Positions 1-10,579 are shown, counted from the first letter of the stretch. The stretch is DNA of 64,000 bases from Ailurus styani (GCA_002007465.1 LNAC01000780.1:248001-312000); one strand, 5' to 3'. The notes: generated by a model from the sequence alone, not told the origin. A program made the numbers and translations.

Positions 1-50
1 TCTCTCTCTCTCAAATAAAAAATCAATAAAATCTTTAAAAATAAGTAAAT
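1..50 (+). mobile_element. Carnivore SINE, 3' tail only
   Basis: A pyrimidine run followed by 'caaataaaaaatcaataaaatctttaaaa' in two short blocks is the usual 3' end of the carnivore tRNA-derived SINE seen about 20 more times in this window. The head lies outside the window, so the orientation (+) is read from the tail alone. Confidence 0.75.
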
Positions 51-144
51 AGAAATACAGGTTAGCAAACAAGGAGGATAATGACAAATATTCCACCAGC
101 CTGTAGAACATGCTAGTTACACGGCATCCTTCACACTTTTCATT

Positions 145-306
145 CACTGAATCTTCACAGCAACCCCACGAAGTAAAGCATTTTGTTTTCTTTGTGGCAC
201 ACGTGAGAAAACTAGGCATATGAGAATCAAGTTACTTGCACAAAGCCATACAATTAGTGAGTGCTAATACTGGTGTTTAAACTCTAACAGTTTGATTCTG
301 GAGCCA
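145..306 (+). mobile_element. MIR (ancient tRNA-derived SINE)
   Basis: The order of blocks matches the mammalian-wide MIR core: 'cttcacagcaacccca', then 'gagaaaactaggca', then 'caagttacttgcacaaagcc' and a 'tctggagcc'-like end. Heavy divergence fits a relic older than placental mammals. No TSD can be seen. Confidence 0.75.
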
Positions 307-334
307 GCTAGGACCACTGTTTCTTATTTTTACA

Positions 335-790
335 GTAGACTTTTAAAAAGTCTACTTTTTACACAAATTGCATACAGAAGGTGCATGTTACATAAGTGTG
401 CATTTTTAGTGAATTTTCACAGTGAACTCACCTGTCTAACCAGCACCCTGCAAACTCTTTCACACCTAGAGGTAGCTATCACTAACCTGACTTCTAACAT
501 CATAAATTCTTTTTGCCTATTTTTGTATTTTCTATAAATGGAATCTTTGAGTCTATACTTTTTTATGTATGTTGTCTTTCACTCAGTTTGATCTTTGTGA
601 GATGTATCCGTGTTTTTGTGGGTAGTGTGGATCATTCATCCGCATTGCTGTATAGTATTCCACATGTGCCCAGCAAACTCTATTTATCTACTCTACTGTT
701 GGTGAGCATTTGGCTGGCTTTCAGTTTACGGCTTTTACAAATAGTGCTGCTGTGAACATTCTAGTACAGACAGTTCTTGTAGAATGATTG
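335..790 (-). mobile_element. Old L1 (L1M type), 3' UTR and end of ORF2, antisense
   Basis: Read on the minus strand this has the common old-L1 3' layout: a UTR with 'tataaatggaatc' and 'cctgacttctaacatcata', preceded by the ORF2 end, seen here in reverse as 'attgctgtatagtattcca'. It stops near 'gaacattctagtacag', close to the consensus point where antisense L1M sequence resumes near 2960. The two may be parts of one copy split by later insertions. Confidence 0.7.
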
Positions 791-832
791 TTTTGAAAAC
801 AATAATTTGTTCTAGTATAATGGAACAATTTA

Positions 833-1056
833 TTTTTTTAAAGAGTTTATTTATTTATTTGTTTGCTTGTTTGTTTATTTATTTATTTTTCTGAGAGAGA
901 GAAAGCCAGAGACAGAGCAAGAGCAGAGGGAGAGGGAGAAGGAGACTCCCTGCTGAGCAGGGAACCCATCGTTGGACTCAATCCCAAGACCCTGAGATCA
1001 TGACCTGAGCTGAAGGCAAATACTTAAACCAACTGAGTCACCCAGGTTCCCCTAAC
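833..1056 (-). mobile_element. Carnivore SINE, full length, antisense
   Basis: The reverse complement starts with a diverged tRNA-like head and ends in a poly(A)/(ttta)n tail. It is flanked by 16-bp direct repeats, ataatggaacaattta at 817-832 and ataattgaacaattta at 1057-1072, with one mismatch. These are the target-site duplication left by L1-driven insertion. Confidence 0.9.
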
Positions 1057-1282
1057 ATAATTGAACAATTTAAATAAGTTTTGTTTATAATGTATAATGT
1101 AAATTTCATGTTTGCTTATGTACAATTTGTCCTTGAGAAAATGCAAAATTACACCCAGCTAAACTGAGATATATATGTAGATATACATAAAACACACACC
1201 TGTGCACCCTCAAACACCTACCAGTGTCATTAGTTGACCATGTGTATTACTCTACAAGGTTGTATTTTGTTGTTATATTTTC
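1057..1282. other. AT-rich DNA between two SINEs, no recognised feature
   Basis: Short AT-rich spacer with a small tatata/acacac patch. It may be part of the older sequence into which both SINEs inserted. I see no gene signal. Confidence 0.5.
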
Positions 1283-1297
1283 ATCTGTGAACTTTCT

Positions 1298-1503
1298 TTT
1301 TTTTTTTTAAAGATTTTTTATTTATTCATTTGACACAGAGAAAGAGATTACAAGTAGGCAGAGAGGCAGGCAGAGAGAGGAGAGAGGAGGAAGCAGGCTC
1401 CCCGCTGAGCAGAGAGCCCGATGTGGGCCTCAATCCCAGGACCCTGGGATCATGACCTGAGCCGAAGGCAGCGGCTTTAACCCACTGAGCCACCCAGGCG
1501 CCC
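1298..1503 (-). mobile_element. Carnivore SINE, full length, young-looking
   Basis: Complete antisense copy. On the minus strand the head reads gggcgcctgggtggctcagt and the internal promoter blocks are intact in outline: an A box tggctcagtgg and a B-box-like gattgaggc. It is flanked by an exact 15-bp TSD, atctgtgaactttct, at 1283-1297 and 1504-1518. A perfect TSD suggests a recent insertion. Confidence 0.95.
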
Positions 1504-1554
1504 ATCTGTGAACTTTCTATATTAAAAACACACACACAGTGAACATCTCAAACA

Positions 1555-2085
1555 CGTCTAGGCATTCTCGCCCAAAAGTGTCAAGTGGAAAAATTTAATA
1601 CTGTGAAGAAGCTCGAAATAATAAAGCATTATGAGCAACAGTCATAAAGGAATCCATATTTGGACCATCAGAGCCAGCATCGTGAAAATAAAGTCTTTTA
1701 TCGTTCAGAAAGACTAAAGCAACTTCAAATACTGTGAAGTCAGTATGAACAAGGCCTAAAGAAATAAAAGAGTGGAAATATTGTTGAGCATGTGGATTGA
1801 AAATCAAACAGTGAAAAAAAAATCAGAAACAACCTCCTCAAAATCAAAGGGAAGAACCATCTACACACAAATGCCTTAAACAGAAACTGCCAAATCCTCC
1901 TGACGTGGCTCCTTTTAGTGCTTAGTAGCACTCGCTGTGGTGGTTTCAAACATGCCACAATTTCTAAAGCCTTCAATTTTCAGGCAAAGCCAAGAGCACG
2001 AATGAGAACACCACCAATATTTCTAGCAGCAATACAGAAGTTCGAGTAATTGACAAAGAAGGCTACAGATGGAACTTTTTTTTTT
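1555..2085 (+). mobile_element. Decayed Tigger/pogo-type DNA transposon (transposase relic)
   Basis: Translating with frameshifts and stops gives scattered pieces that line up in order with a Tigger transposase. Near 1605 is a start-like helix 'VKKLEIIKHYEQ'. Around 1900-1985 are remnants of the second DNA-binding helix-turn-helix. At 1983-2075 is an open stretch containing 'GKAKSTNEN' and 'VIDKEGYRW', which fits the segment just before the first catalytic Asp of the DDE domain. The catalytic part itself is missing. At least six stops and several frameshifts make it dead. No terminal inverted repeats were found, so it is an internal fragment. The subfamily cannot be named without a search. 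Confidence 0.65.
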
Positions 2086-2228
2086 ATAACAGGTATCTAT
2101 TAGGAACACATGGTTCAAGGGACCTACTCATCAAAGACAGAAAAACATGACCCAGGATTAATAGTTGTGAAAGTTTTTTATAACTTTTTTATAACTTTGT
2201 ATAACAAATATTTATAACTATCCTATAG

Positions 2229-2670
2229 AATGGCTTGAATGACGGCACCCCAAACAGACATGTCTACATCCTGAAGCCCAAAAACCTGCGAATGTGATGT
2301 TATTTGGCAAAGAATCTCTGCAGATGGAATTGAGTTAAGGATCTAGATGAAAGCATTCTGAATCATGTGCATGGGCCCTAAGTCCAATGATAGATGTCTT
2401 TTATAAGAGACAGCAGAGAAGACAACAGAAAGAAGAGAAGGCCATGTAATCATAAGTGCAGAGACTGGGGTAAGGTGACCACAAACCAGGGAATACCCAG
2501 AGCCCAGAGCTGGCAGAGACCAAGAAGGACTCTCTGCTACAGTTTTCAGAGGGACCATGGCCCTGCAGACACTTCCATTTTGGACTTCTTGTGACCACAA
2601 CTAGGAGAGAATAAATTTCTGGTATTTTAAGCCCCCAAGTGTGTGCTAATTTCTTATAACAGTCCAGAAA
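2229..2670 (+). mobile_element. MLT1-like (MaLR-type) LTR relic, copy 1
   Basis: The element shows the typical block order 'gtgatgttatttggcaaaga', 'gggccctaagtccaatga', 'ttttggacttcttgtgacc', then 'gagagaataaatttctggta' and 'taagccccc' before its end. The final block holds an AATAAA poly(A) signal, as in LTRs of this class. Three related copies occur in the window (4436-6600, 27553-28055, 47112-47600). The exact Repbase name is uncertain. Confidence 0.65.
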
Positions 2671-2899
2671 AGAAATATACCCCCCTCCACCATTTCACAA
2701 TCATTCCCAAGCTGCAACCCTTGATGTTCACTTCCGAAAGGAAACTTCAGGTCTTTTTCAGGTTAAACGCCATATTGTTTATGTATTTCCTGTTTACCAT
2801 GTATAAAATCACATCACCATTTTCATCAGGTTCTTATCCTTTTTATGTGTTACTGGTGCAGTTTTTGAGTATTTTGGTTCAAACTCCATTTTTTCCCCA

Positions 2900-4415
2900 T
2901 AATCCTCATGATTTTTATTGTGAGATTTTGCATAGTGTAGTGATTTTTTAAAACTCATCTGGACATTATAGTAGAACTGACTATACATGTTTTAGATGAA
3001 CATATGTACACATTTCTGCTGGCTATATACCCCTAGTAGAATGTCTAGGCCATAGAATATCTTCAGCTGTAGTTGATATTTGTAATTTCCAAAATAAATA
3101 TGCTCCCATTAGCAGTGAACAAAGTTCTAGTTTTTCCACGGGATGACCAACACTTAGCATTTTGGGTGGTTTCCATTTTAGCCATTAAGAGGAGTATATA
3201 GTCTGTCTGATATTATGGTTTTAACTTCTATTTCCTTGATAACTAGTGAAGTTGAACTTTTTCTCATCTGCTTATTGAGCCATTTAGATCTTCTCTTCGG
3301 TGAAGTTTCTGTGCAAATCTTTTGCCCATTTTCCATTAACTTTTCCATTCATTTCTTCCTGGAGTCAGAAGTTCTTCATATAGGCATGAATATCTTCTCC
3401 CATTCTGTTGGATGCCTTTTCATTCACTAACTGATGTGTTCTGATGAACGGAGCTCTTTTATTTTAAGTACAGTCCCATTTATTTATTTTTACGACTAGT
3501 GCTTTTTGAGTAGTATTTAAGAACTCTGACAATTTTATAGTCATGATACAAGGTTGTCTTGCATTTATTTCTAAAAATCTTTATTATTTTACCCTCTACA
3601 TTTAGTTGTGCAAATGATCTGGAATGGATCTATGTATATGTGAGGTAAGGATTAAGATACACTTTTCCAGTGTGGCTAGCAATTGACTTAGTAATATTTA
3701 TTGAGAAGATCATCATTTCCTCCATCCCATTGTAAGGTATGTCTGTTTCTGGATTCTTCATTCTATTGCATGATAAATTAGTGTGCCAATACCACACTTT
3801 CCATAATTTCTATAGCTTTATAATACATGTACATACCGACACACAAGACCTCCAGCTTTGTTGTTCTTCAAGACTGTTTTGGTTATTAACCCTATACAGC
3901 ACTCTATAAATTTTAAAATCACCTGTCAATTTCTGGGGGAAAATAACTAATGATATTTTTACTTAGGTAGCATTTAATCTACAGATTAATTTGAGAAAAA
4001 CTGATGTCTTTATAATATTGCATCTACTGATCTATTAAGTATGCTCTTCCATTTATTTAGATCTTTGGTATCCCTCAATAATGTAGTGGCTTCACTGGAA
4101 GAGAATTTAACATATCTTATTAGATTTAATCCTAGATTTTTTTTATGTTTTTGATACTATTGTAAATGAAAATTTTATTTCATCTTTGTCCTTTACTACT
4201 ATATAATTGTACAATTGATCTTTAATACCTATCATGAACCAAATTACTAAATTCATAAATTATTTTTGATGTTTCACCTGTTATTACTAATAGCTTGTTT
4301 TCTGTATTTTTTTAGGTACACAATCATGACATGTGCAACTAATTTTTTTTTCCTTTTTGATTACTATGCTTTCATTTCTGTTCTGTTTCTTGCCTTACTG
4401 CACTGAATGGGACAT
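2900..4415 (-). mobile_element. Old L1 (L1M type) ORF2 region, antisense
   Basis: About 1.5 kb of diverged LINE-1 ORF2 in reverse. Recognisable antisense blocks include 'ctatataccc', 'tcttttgcccatttt' near 3320, 'atcttctcccattctgttgg' near 3390, 'gttttggttatta' near 3880 and 'taatcctagatttttttta' near 4130. Together they run through the C-terminal half of ORF2. Stops in every frame show it is inert. It probably continues the copy at 335-790. Confidence 0.75.
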
Positions 4416-4435
4416 CTACAGTGATAGCAGGCATC

Positions 4436-4711
4436 TGTGATAGAATAATGGCCCCAGAGATGTCCACACCCTAATCCTCAGAAGATGCCAATACATCTCC
4501 TTCCATAACGGAAGAAACTTTGCAGATATGTTTAAGGATGCATACCTTGATGTGTGGAGATTATCCTATCTTATCTAGGCTATTACAATGTAATCATATG
4601 TGATCTTGAAAGCAGAGAACCTTTCCTGGCTATGCTCAGAGACAGAGCTGTGATGATGTTGCTGCAAAAGGAAGATTTATAGTCAAGAACCATGGGTGGC
4701 ATCTAGATGTT
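4436..4711 (+). mobile_element. MLT1-like (MaLR-type) relic, copy 2, 5' part
   Basis: Starts near 'tagaataatggccccagaga', then 'tgtccacaccctaatcctca', 'actttgcagatatg' and 'ggagattatcctatctta'. It is cut by the carnivore L1 at 4728 and resumes after it at about 6544-6600 with 'ctagaaggaacacagcctta'. This fixes the relative age: the L1 is younger than this repeat. Confidence 0.6.
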
Positions 4712-4727
4712 AAAAAAGGCTAGAAAA

Positions 4728-6529
4728 CCCAAAGGACTCCACTCCAAAACTGCTAGAACTCATACAGGAATTCAGTAAAGTGTCAGGATATAAAATCAAT
4801 GCACAGAAATCAGTTGCATTTCTATATACCAAAAACAAAACAGAAGAAAGAGAGATTAAGGAGTCAATCCATTTACAATTTCACCCAAAATGATAAGATA
4901 CCTAGGAATAAACCTAACCAAAGAGGCAAATAATCTGTATTCAGAAAACCATAAAGTACTTGTGAAAGAAATTGAGGAAGACACAAAGAAGTGGGAAAAC
5001 ATTCCATGTTTATGGATTGGAAGAGCAAATATTGTGAAAATGTCTATGCTACCTGGAGCAATCTACACATTTAATGCAATCCCCATCAAAATACCAGCAA
5101 TTTATTTCAAAGAAATGGAACAAATAATCCTAAAATTTATATGAAACCAGAAAAGACCCTGAATAGCCAAAGGAATGTTGAAAAAGAAAACCAAAGTTGG
5201 TGGCATCACAATTCCAGATTTCAAGCTCTATTACAAAGCTGTCATCATCAAGACAGTATGGTACTGGCACAAAAACAAACACATAGATCAATGGAACAGA
5301 ACAGAGAGCCCAGAAATGGACCCTCAACTTTATGATCAACTAATCTTCGACAAAGCAGGAAAGAATGTCCAGTAGGAAAAAGACAGTCTCTTCAACAAAT
5401 GGTGTTGGGAAAACTGGACAGCCACATGCAGAAAAATTAAACTGGATCATTTCCTTACACCTCACACAAAAATAGACTCAAAATGGATGAAAGACCTCAA
5501 TGTGAGAAAGGAATCCATCAAAATCCTTGAGAAGAACACAGGCAGCAACCTCTTCGACCTNNNNNNNNNNNNNNNNNNNNNNNNNNNNNNNNNNNNNNNN
5601 NNNNNNNNNNNNNNNNNNNNNNNNNNNNNNNNNNNNNNNNNNNNNNNNNNNNNNNNNNNNNNNNNNNNNNNNNNNNNNNNNNNNNNNNNNNNNNNNNNNN
5701 NNNNNNNNNNNNNNNNNNNNNNNNNNNNNNNNNNNNNNNNNNNNNNNNNNNNNNNNNNNNNNNNNNNNNNNNNNNNNNNNNNNNNNNNNNNNNNNNNNNN
5801 NNNNNNNNNNNNNNNNNNNNNNNNNNNNNNNNNNNNNNNNNNNNNNNNNNNNNNNNNNNNNNNNNNNNNNNNNNNNNNNNNNNNNNNNNNNNNNNNNNNN
5901 NNNNNNNNNNNNNGAAAATAGAGCTACCCTACGACTCAGCAATCACACTACTGGGTATTTACCCTAAAGATACAAAGGTAGTGATCCTCAGGGGCACATG
6001 CACCCGAATGTTTATAGCAGCAGTGTCCACAATAGCCAAACTATGGAAAGAACCTAGATGTCCATCGACAGATGAATGCATGAAGAATATGTGGTATATA
6101 CGCACAATGGAATACTATGCAGCCATCAAAAGAAACGAAATCTTGCCGTTTGCAACAATGTGGATGGAACTAGAGGGTATTATGCTAAGCGAAATAAGTC
6201 AATCAGAGAAAGACAATTATCATATGATCTCTCTGATATGAGGAACTTGAGGGGCAGGGCGGGGGGTCGTGGGGGGTAGGGAGGAAAAAATAATGAAACA
6301 AGATGGGATAGGGAAGGAGACAAACCATAAGAGACTCTTAATCTCACAAAACGAAGTGAGGATTACTGGGGAGTGGGAGGGTAGGGATAGGGCGGATGGT
6401 TATGGACATTGGAGAGGGTTTGTGCTGTGGTGAGTGCTGTGAAAGGTGTAAGCCTGATGATTCACAGACCTTACCCCTGGGGCAAATAATAAAAAAATTT
6501 TTTTTAATTTTAAAAATTAAAAAAATAAA
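4728..6529 (+). mobile_element. Carnivore LINE-1, 5'-truncated, 3' half
   Basis: A 5'-truncated L1 that begins inside the reverse-transcriptase part of ORF2 and runs to the 3' end. Open pieces include the thumb/C-terminal region of ORF2 (4890-5144, ending at an early stop) and the very C-terminal segment (5981-6241). The 3' UTR is G-rich (6250-6290) and ends with 'cacagaccttacccctgggg' and an A/T-rich tail, a 3' end type known from carnivore L1s. It is flanked by a TSD of about 13 bp with one mismatch, aaaggctagaaaa at 4715-4727 and aaaggctaaaaaa at 6531-6543. A run of Ns removes part of ORF2. Premature stops make it inactive. Confidence 0.9.
5561..5913. other. Assembly gap (353 N) inside the L1
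   Basis: 353 unknown bases in the middle of L1 ORF2. The paralogous L1 at 9206-10390 has about 531 bases between the same two flanks (9297 to 9829). The gap length is therefore either an estimate or hides a deletion in this copy. Confidence 0.98.
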
Positions 6530-6599
6530 TAAAGGCTAAAAAATAGATTGTCCCCCTCTAGAAGGAACACAGCCTTACCCTGGCATTCTCTTGATATAC

Positions 6600-8240
6600 T
6601 TTTCTCTTGAGAAACAGCTTTGGCTTGCTACTAGGCCTCAGTAAGAGACTGAATACTTAACCATCAGACACCAAGTTACCACATGACCTGAGCTACCCAT
6701 CATGGACAGGTCGTCAACTGACCTACCAAGCCACAAAGTTGGGCACACACAGTAGCAATCTACTATCAAATGGTAGGGATATGCATGACATTGGGTTTTA
6801 GCAAGCCCTGCAGGCACAAGTAAGTTTCAACAGGAAATAGCCCAAATGCTAATGGACACTACTTCTACTACATGACCTAGTCTCTCCCAGCTGTGACTTG
6901 CATGTGGAGTTCAAATGATGGAGGAAGATAAACTCAGGCCTGATTTATAGATATTTCTTCATGATATGCAGGCACACCCAAAAGTGGACATCTAGAGTTC
7001 TATAGTCCTTTTCTGAGACATCCATGAAAAAGGCAGTGGTGAAAGGAAATCCCAGCAGAAATGTGAGTCTATACTAACTCATGAGTTGTAGCCAATGGTT
7101 TGCTTGGATGATGAGGCACTTAGAAGGAACATGGTTTGAAAATGGGTGACACAGAGGTTGGTGGAAGAAGAACATGGATAGACCTCTCTGGATGGGGAAA
7201 TAATGTAAAGATAATTGTGCCTCATGTGAATGTTTACAAAAGAACAACCCAGGGGCACCTGGGTGGCTTAGTGGGTTAAAGCCTCTGCCTTCAGCTCAGG
7301 TCATGATCTCAGGGTCCCGGGATTGAGCCCCGCATCGGGCTTTCTGCTCAGCAGGGACCCTGCTTCCCCCTCTCCCTCTGCCTGCCTCTCTGCCTACTTG
7401 TGATCTCTCTCTCTCTGTGTCAAATAAATAAATAAATAATCTTAAAAAAAAAAGAGCAACCCAACATAGGGGCATTTTATCAATGTAATGTATAGGATGA
7501 CCCCCTTTTATGGATAGTAGTTGACCTCTTTCCATGACTATTCCCATCCTTGCCCAATGGGCTCGACGGCAGGAATAGCAGCTGTACATGGCCTCAGCAG
7601 GACGGGCTTCCACTGATGAAGACTACCCTGATTACAATCACTGCTGAATGCTCAGGCTACCAACAGCAAAGACCAATACTGAGTACAAGATACGACATCA
7701 CTCCCCCGTGTGATCTGCCAGCTACCTGGTGAGAAGACAGTTATATTGGACTGCTTCTATCATGGAAGGAGCAGAACTTTGCCTTTACTGGGAAAGACAC
7801 TTACTCTGGATATGGATTTGCCTTCCTTGATGCAATATGTCTGCCTAAACTACCTTCCACAGACTTACAGAATGCCTTCCCTGTATCACACACAGTATTG
7901 GTTTTGACCAAAGAACTCGCTTCACAGCAAAAGCAACACGGCAAAAGAAATACAGCAGTGGGCCCATGATCATGGATTTCACTGGTCTTACAATGTTCCA
8001 CCACTATTCCAAAAGAGCCAACTTGATAGAAAGATGAAATGGCCTTTTGAAGACTCATTTATAGCACCAGCTATGTGCCAATACCCTGCAGGGATGGAGC
8101 AAAGCCCTCAAGGAGGCTGTACATGTTTCACATCAGCATCTAATATATGGTGCTGTTCTACAATAGCCAAGATTCATAGATCCAGGAATCAAGGAGTGGA
8201 AGTGGCAATACTACCATTCATTACCACCCCTAGTGAGTAG
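6600..8240 (+). mobile_element. ERVL-type endogenous retrovirus, pol remnant (RNase H to integrase)
   Basis: Decayed pol sequence of an ERVL-class endogenous retrovirus, with no LTR, gag or env recognised nearby. Roughly 6620-7240 corresponds to the RNase H end and about 7470-8235 to the integrase. In the integrase part the zinc-binding region survives in outline near 7620-7680, but its second cysteine reads as tyrosine. A short stretch near 7787-7822 contains the region of the first catalytic Asp. Further down are conserved blocks around 'acttgatagaaagatgaaat' (8020-8040) and 'caaggagtggaagtgg' (8190). Several frameshifts and stops break the frame, and a SINE sits at 7252-7449. It cannot encode an active enzyme. 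Recognition is from remembered ERVL pol similarity. Confidence 0.75.
7252..7449 (+). mobile_element. Carnivore SINE, full length, inside ERVL remnant
   Basis: Complete sense copy starting ggggcacctgggtggcttag and ending in an (aaat)n and poly(A) tail. The TSD aaaagaacaaccca (7238-7251) and aaaagagcaaccca (7450-7463) differs at one base. It interrupts the ERVL pol relic and so postdates it. Confidence 0.95.
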
Positions 8241-8279
8241 TCTTACTACCTAGTTTAACATAGAGTCAATATTGATAAA

Positions 8280-9205
8280 TGTTTCATGTGTACTTGAAAT
8301 CAATATGCAATTTTTCTACATATGTTCATTAGTTCAAATGCACTTATTATGTATCATTTCCTTGGTATTCTTCTTGCTTTGAATTCTAGGCATTCTTGAA
8401 TCTGTAGCAAGATTTCCTTTAACATTTTTAGAAAAATGCCCAGTCATTATTCTCTAATTAGTCCTGTCTTTTTCTTTCCTTCACCTTTGGAACTCTGATT
8501 ACATATATATTAGGCTTTTTCACCACATGTCATATGTATCTTACACTCTTCTTTTCTATCATTTTTGCTCTCTGTGACTCAGCCAGGATATCATCCACTG
8601 ACCAGTTTCCTGATCTTCTTTTCTGCCTTGTGCAATCTACTATTAAATTCATCTATTGATTTTTTAATGCTATTTCACCTTTGATAATTAAATTTTCACT
8701 TCTTCAATGACATTCTCCAATTTATTTTCTGGAAACTATTGGTCAAAGTTATTTTAAAGTCCATTTTGATAATTCCATTATCTAGACCACCTGTGGTTCT
8801 TTCTGTTGTCTCCACCCCCCCTTGGTCCTAATTATTGGAATTCTTAACAACTTTTTATTGATTATTGGACATTTTATATGATAGACTATAGACTCTCCAA
8901 AAGGTATTATCTTCCTCTAGTTTCACTCTACCTCTGACAGAGTGTGGGCTAATAACCTTCATCTAATCAGGGACTGAGTTGACTTCACATGAATTATGGT
9001 TTTTATACTTTCATTTTTCTGTTCCACCTCTACCCCTAGGCTGTAGCTCTTTGAGAGGTTTTCAAAAGCCCTCCTTTCAGTGGACTCTGAAGCAGTTTTT
9101 GTCTTCTTGCCACCCAGAAATGATAAGACATGCCACTCCAATTTTCATGAGCTTTCTGCTTACCACCTTAAATTCCTGCCCTGTGTACTTTAAGAATTTG
9201 GCAAA
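8280..9205 (-). mobile_element. Old LINE-1-lineage repeat, antisense, left part
   Basis: Diverged antisense sequence of the old-L1 3' UTR type, with 'ctctgattacatatatatta', 'aattccattatctagaccac' and 'tctttctgttgtctcc'. It is cut by the carnivore L1 at 9206 and continues after 10599. The pieces join in the right order across the insertion. The subfamily is uncertain. Confidence 0.55.
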
Positions 9206-10390
9206 TGAGATAAACTTGAAATGGATGAAAGACCTCAACGTGAGGCAGGAATCTATCAAAATCCTAGAGGAGAAAATAGGCAGTAACCTCTTTGACATCA
9301 GCCACAGCAACTTCTTTCAAGACACGTCTCCAAAGGCAAAGGAAACAAAAGCAAAAAGGAACTTTTGGGATTTCATCAAGATATAAATCTTCTGCACAGC
9401 AAAGGAAACAGTCAAGAAAACAAAAAGGCAACCCACAGAATGGGAGAAGTTATTCGCAAATGATACTACAGACAAAGGGCTGATATCCAAGATCCATAAA
9501 GTACTTCAGAAGCTCAACACCCAACAAACAGATAATCATGTCAAAAAAATGGGCAGAAGACATGAACAGACACTTCTCCAAAGAAGACATACAAATGGCC
9601 AACAGACACATGAAAAAATGTTCATCATCACTAGCCATCAGGGAAACTCAAATCAAAACCACATTGAGATACCATCTTACACCAGTTAGCATGGCCAGAA
9701 TCAACAGGACAGGAAACAACAAGTGTTGGAGAGGATGTGGAGAAAGGGGAACCCTCTAACACTGTTGGTGGGAATGCAAGTTGGTGTAGCCACTTTGGAA
9801 AACAGTGTGGAGATTCCTCAAAAAATTAAAAATAGAGCTACCCTATGACCCTGCAATTGCACTACTGGGTATTTACCCCAAAGTTACAGATGTAGTGAAA
9901 AGAAGGGCCATATGTACCCCAATGTTCATAGCAGCAATGTCCACAATCGCCAAACTGTGGAAAGAGCCCAGATGTCCATCAACAGACGAATGGATAAAGA
10001 AGATGTGGTCCATATATACAATGGAATATTACTCAGCCATTAGAAAGGATGAATACCCAATTTTTGTATCAACATGGATGGGTCTGGAGGAGATTATGCT
10101 GAGTGAAATAAGTCAAGCAGAGAAAGTCAATTATCATACAGTTTCCCTTACTTGTGGAACATAAGGAATAAAATGGAGGACTCGAGGGGAAGGAAAGGAA
10201 AAGTGAAGTAAATTGGAAGGGGAGATGAACCATGAGAGACTGTGGACTCTGAGAAACAAACTGAGGGTTATGGAAGGGAGGGAGGAGGGGGGATGGGTGA
10301 TTCTGGTGGTGGGTAATAAGGAGGGCATGTATTGCATGGAGCACTGGGTGTGGTGCATAAACAATGAACCTTGGATCACTGAATAAGTAA
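9206..10390 (+). mobile_element. Carnivore LINE-1, 5'-truncated, second 3' end type
   Basis: A 5'-truncated L1 covering the last third of ORF2 and the 3' UTR. Frames 8979-9386, 9538-9759 and 9805-10164 hold successive pieces of the ORF2 C-terminus, separated by stops and frameshifts. The 3' UTR ends with 'gagcactgggtgtggtgcat' and 'aacaatgaaccttggatcac', unlike the 3' end of the copy at 4728-6529. It is flanked by 14-bp repeats, aagaatttggcaaa (9192-9205) and aagaatctggcaaa (10599-10612), with one mismatch. A truncated SINE lies in its tail. Confidence 0.9.
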
Positions 10391-10575
10391 GGCTCAGTGG
10401 GTTAAAGCCTCTGCTTTCGGCTCAGGTCATGATCTCAGGGTCCTGGGATCGAGGCCCGCATTGGGCTCTCTGCTCAGCGGGGAGCCTGCTTCCCCCCTCT
10501 CTCTCTCTGCCTGCCTCTCTGCCTCCTTGTGATCTCTCTCCCACTGTGAAATAAATAAAATCTTAAAAAAAAAAA
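10391..10575 (+). mobile_element. Carnivore SINE, 5'-truncated, in L1 tail
   Basis: Begins at ggctcagtgggttaaagcc, so about 10 bases of the head are missing, and runs to a poly(A) tail. It sits between the end of the L1 3' UTR and the L1's A-rich tail, so it inserted into that tail or was joined during integration. No clear TSD of its own. Confidence 0.85.
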
Positions 10576-10579
10576 GAGT

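Noticed and set aside
5478..5967. Open frames of 144-154 codons on both strands
   Set aside because: They run through the 353-base N gap, so their openness is an artefact. The flanks are L1 ORF2.
7550..8240. Working retroviral integrase
   Set aside because: Frameshifts, stops and a lost zinc-binding cysteine. Only a relic.
9206..10164. Active L1 ORF2 protein
   Set aside because: 5'-truncated, with stops and frameshifts between the open pieces.
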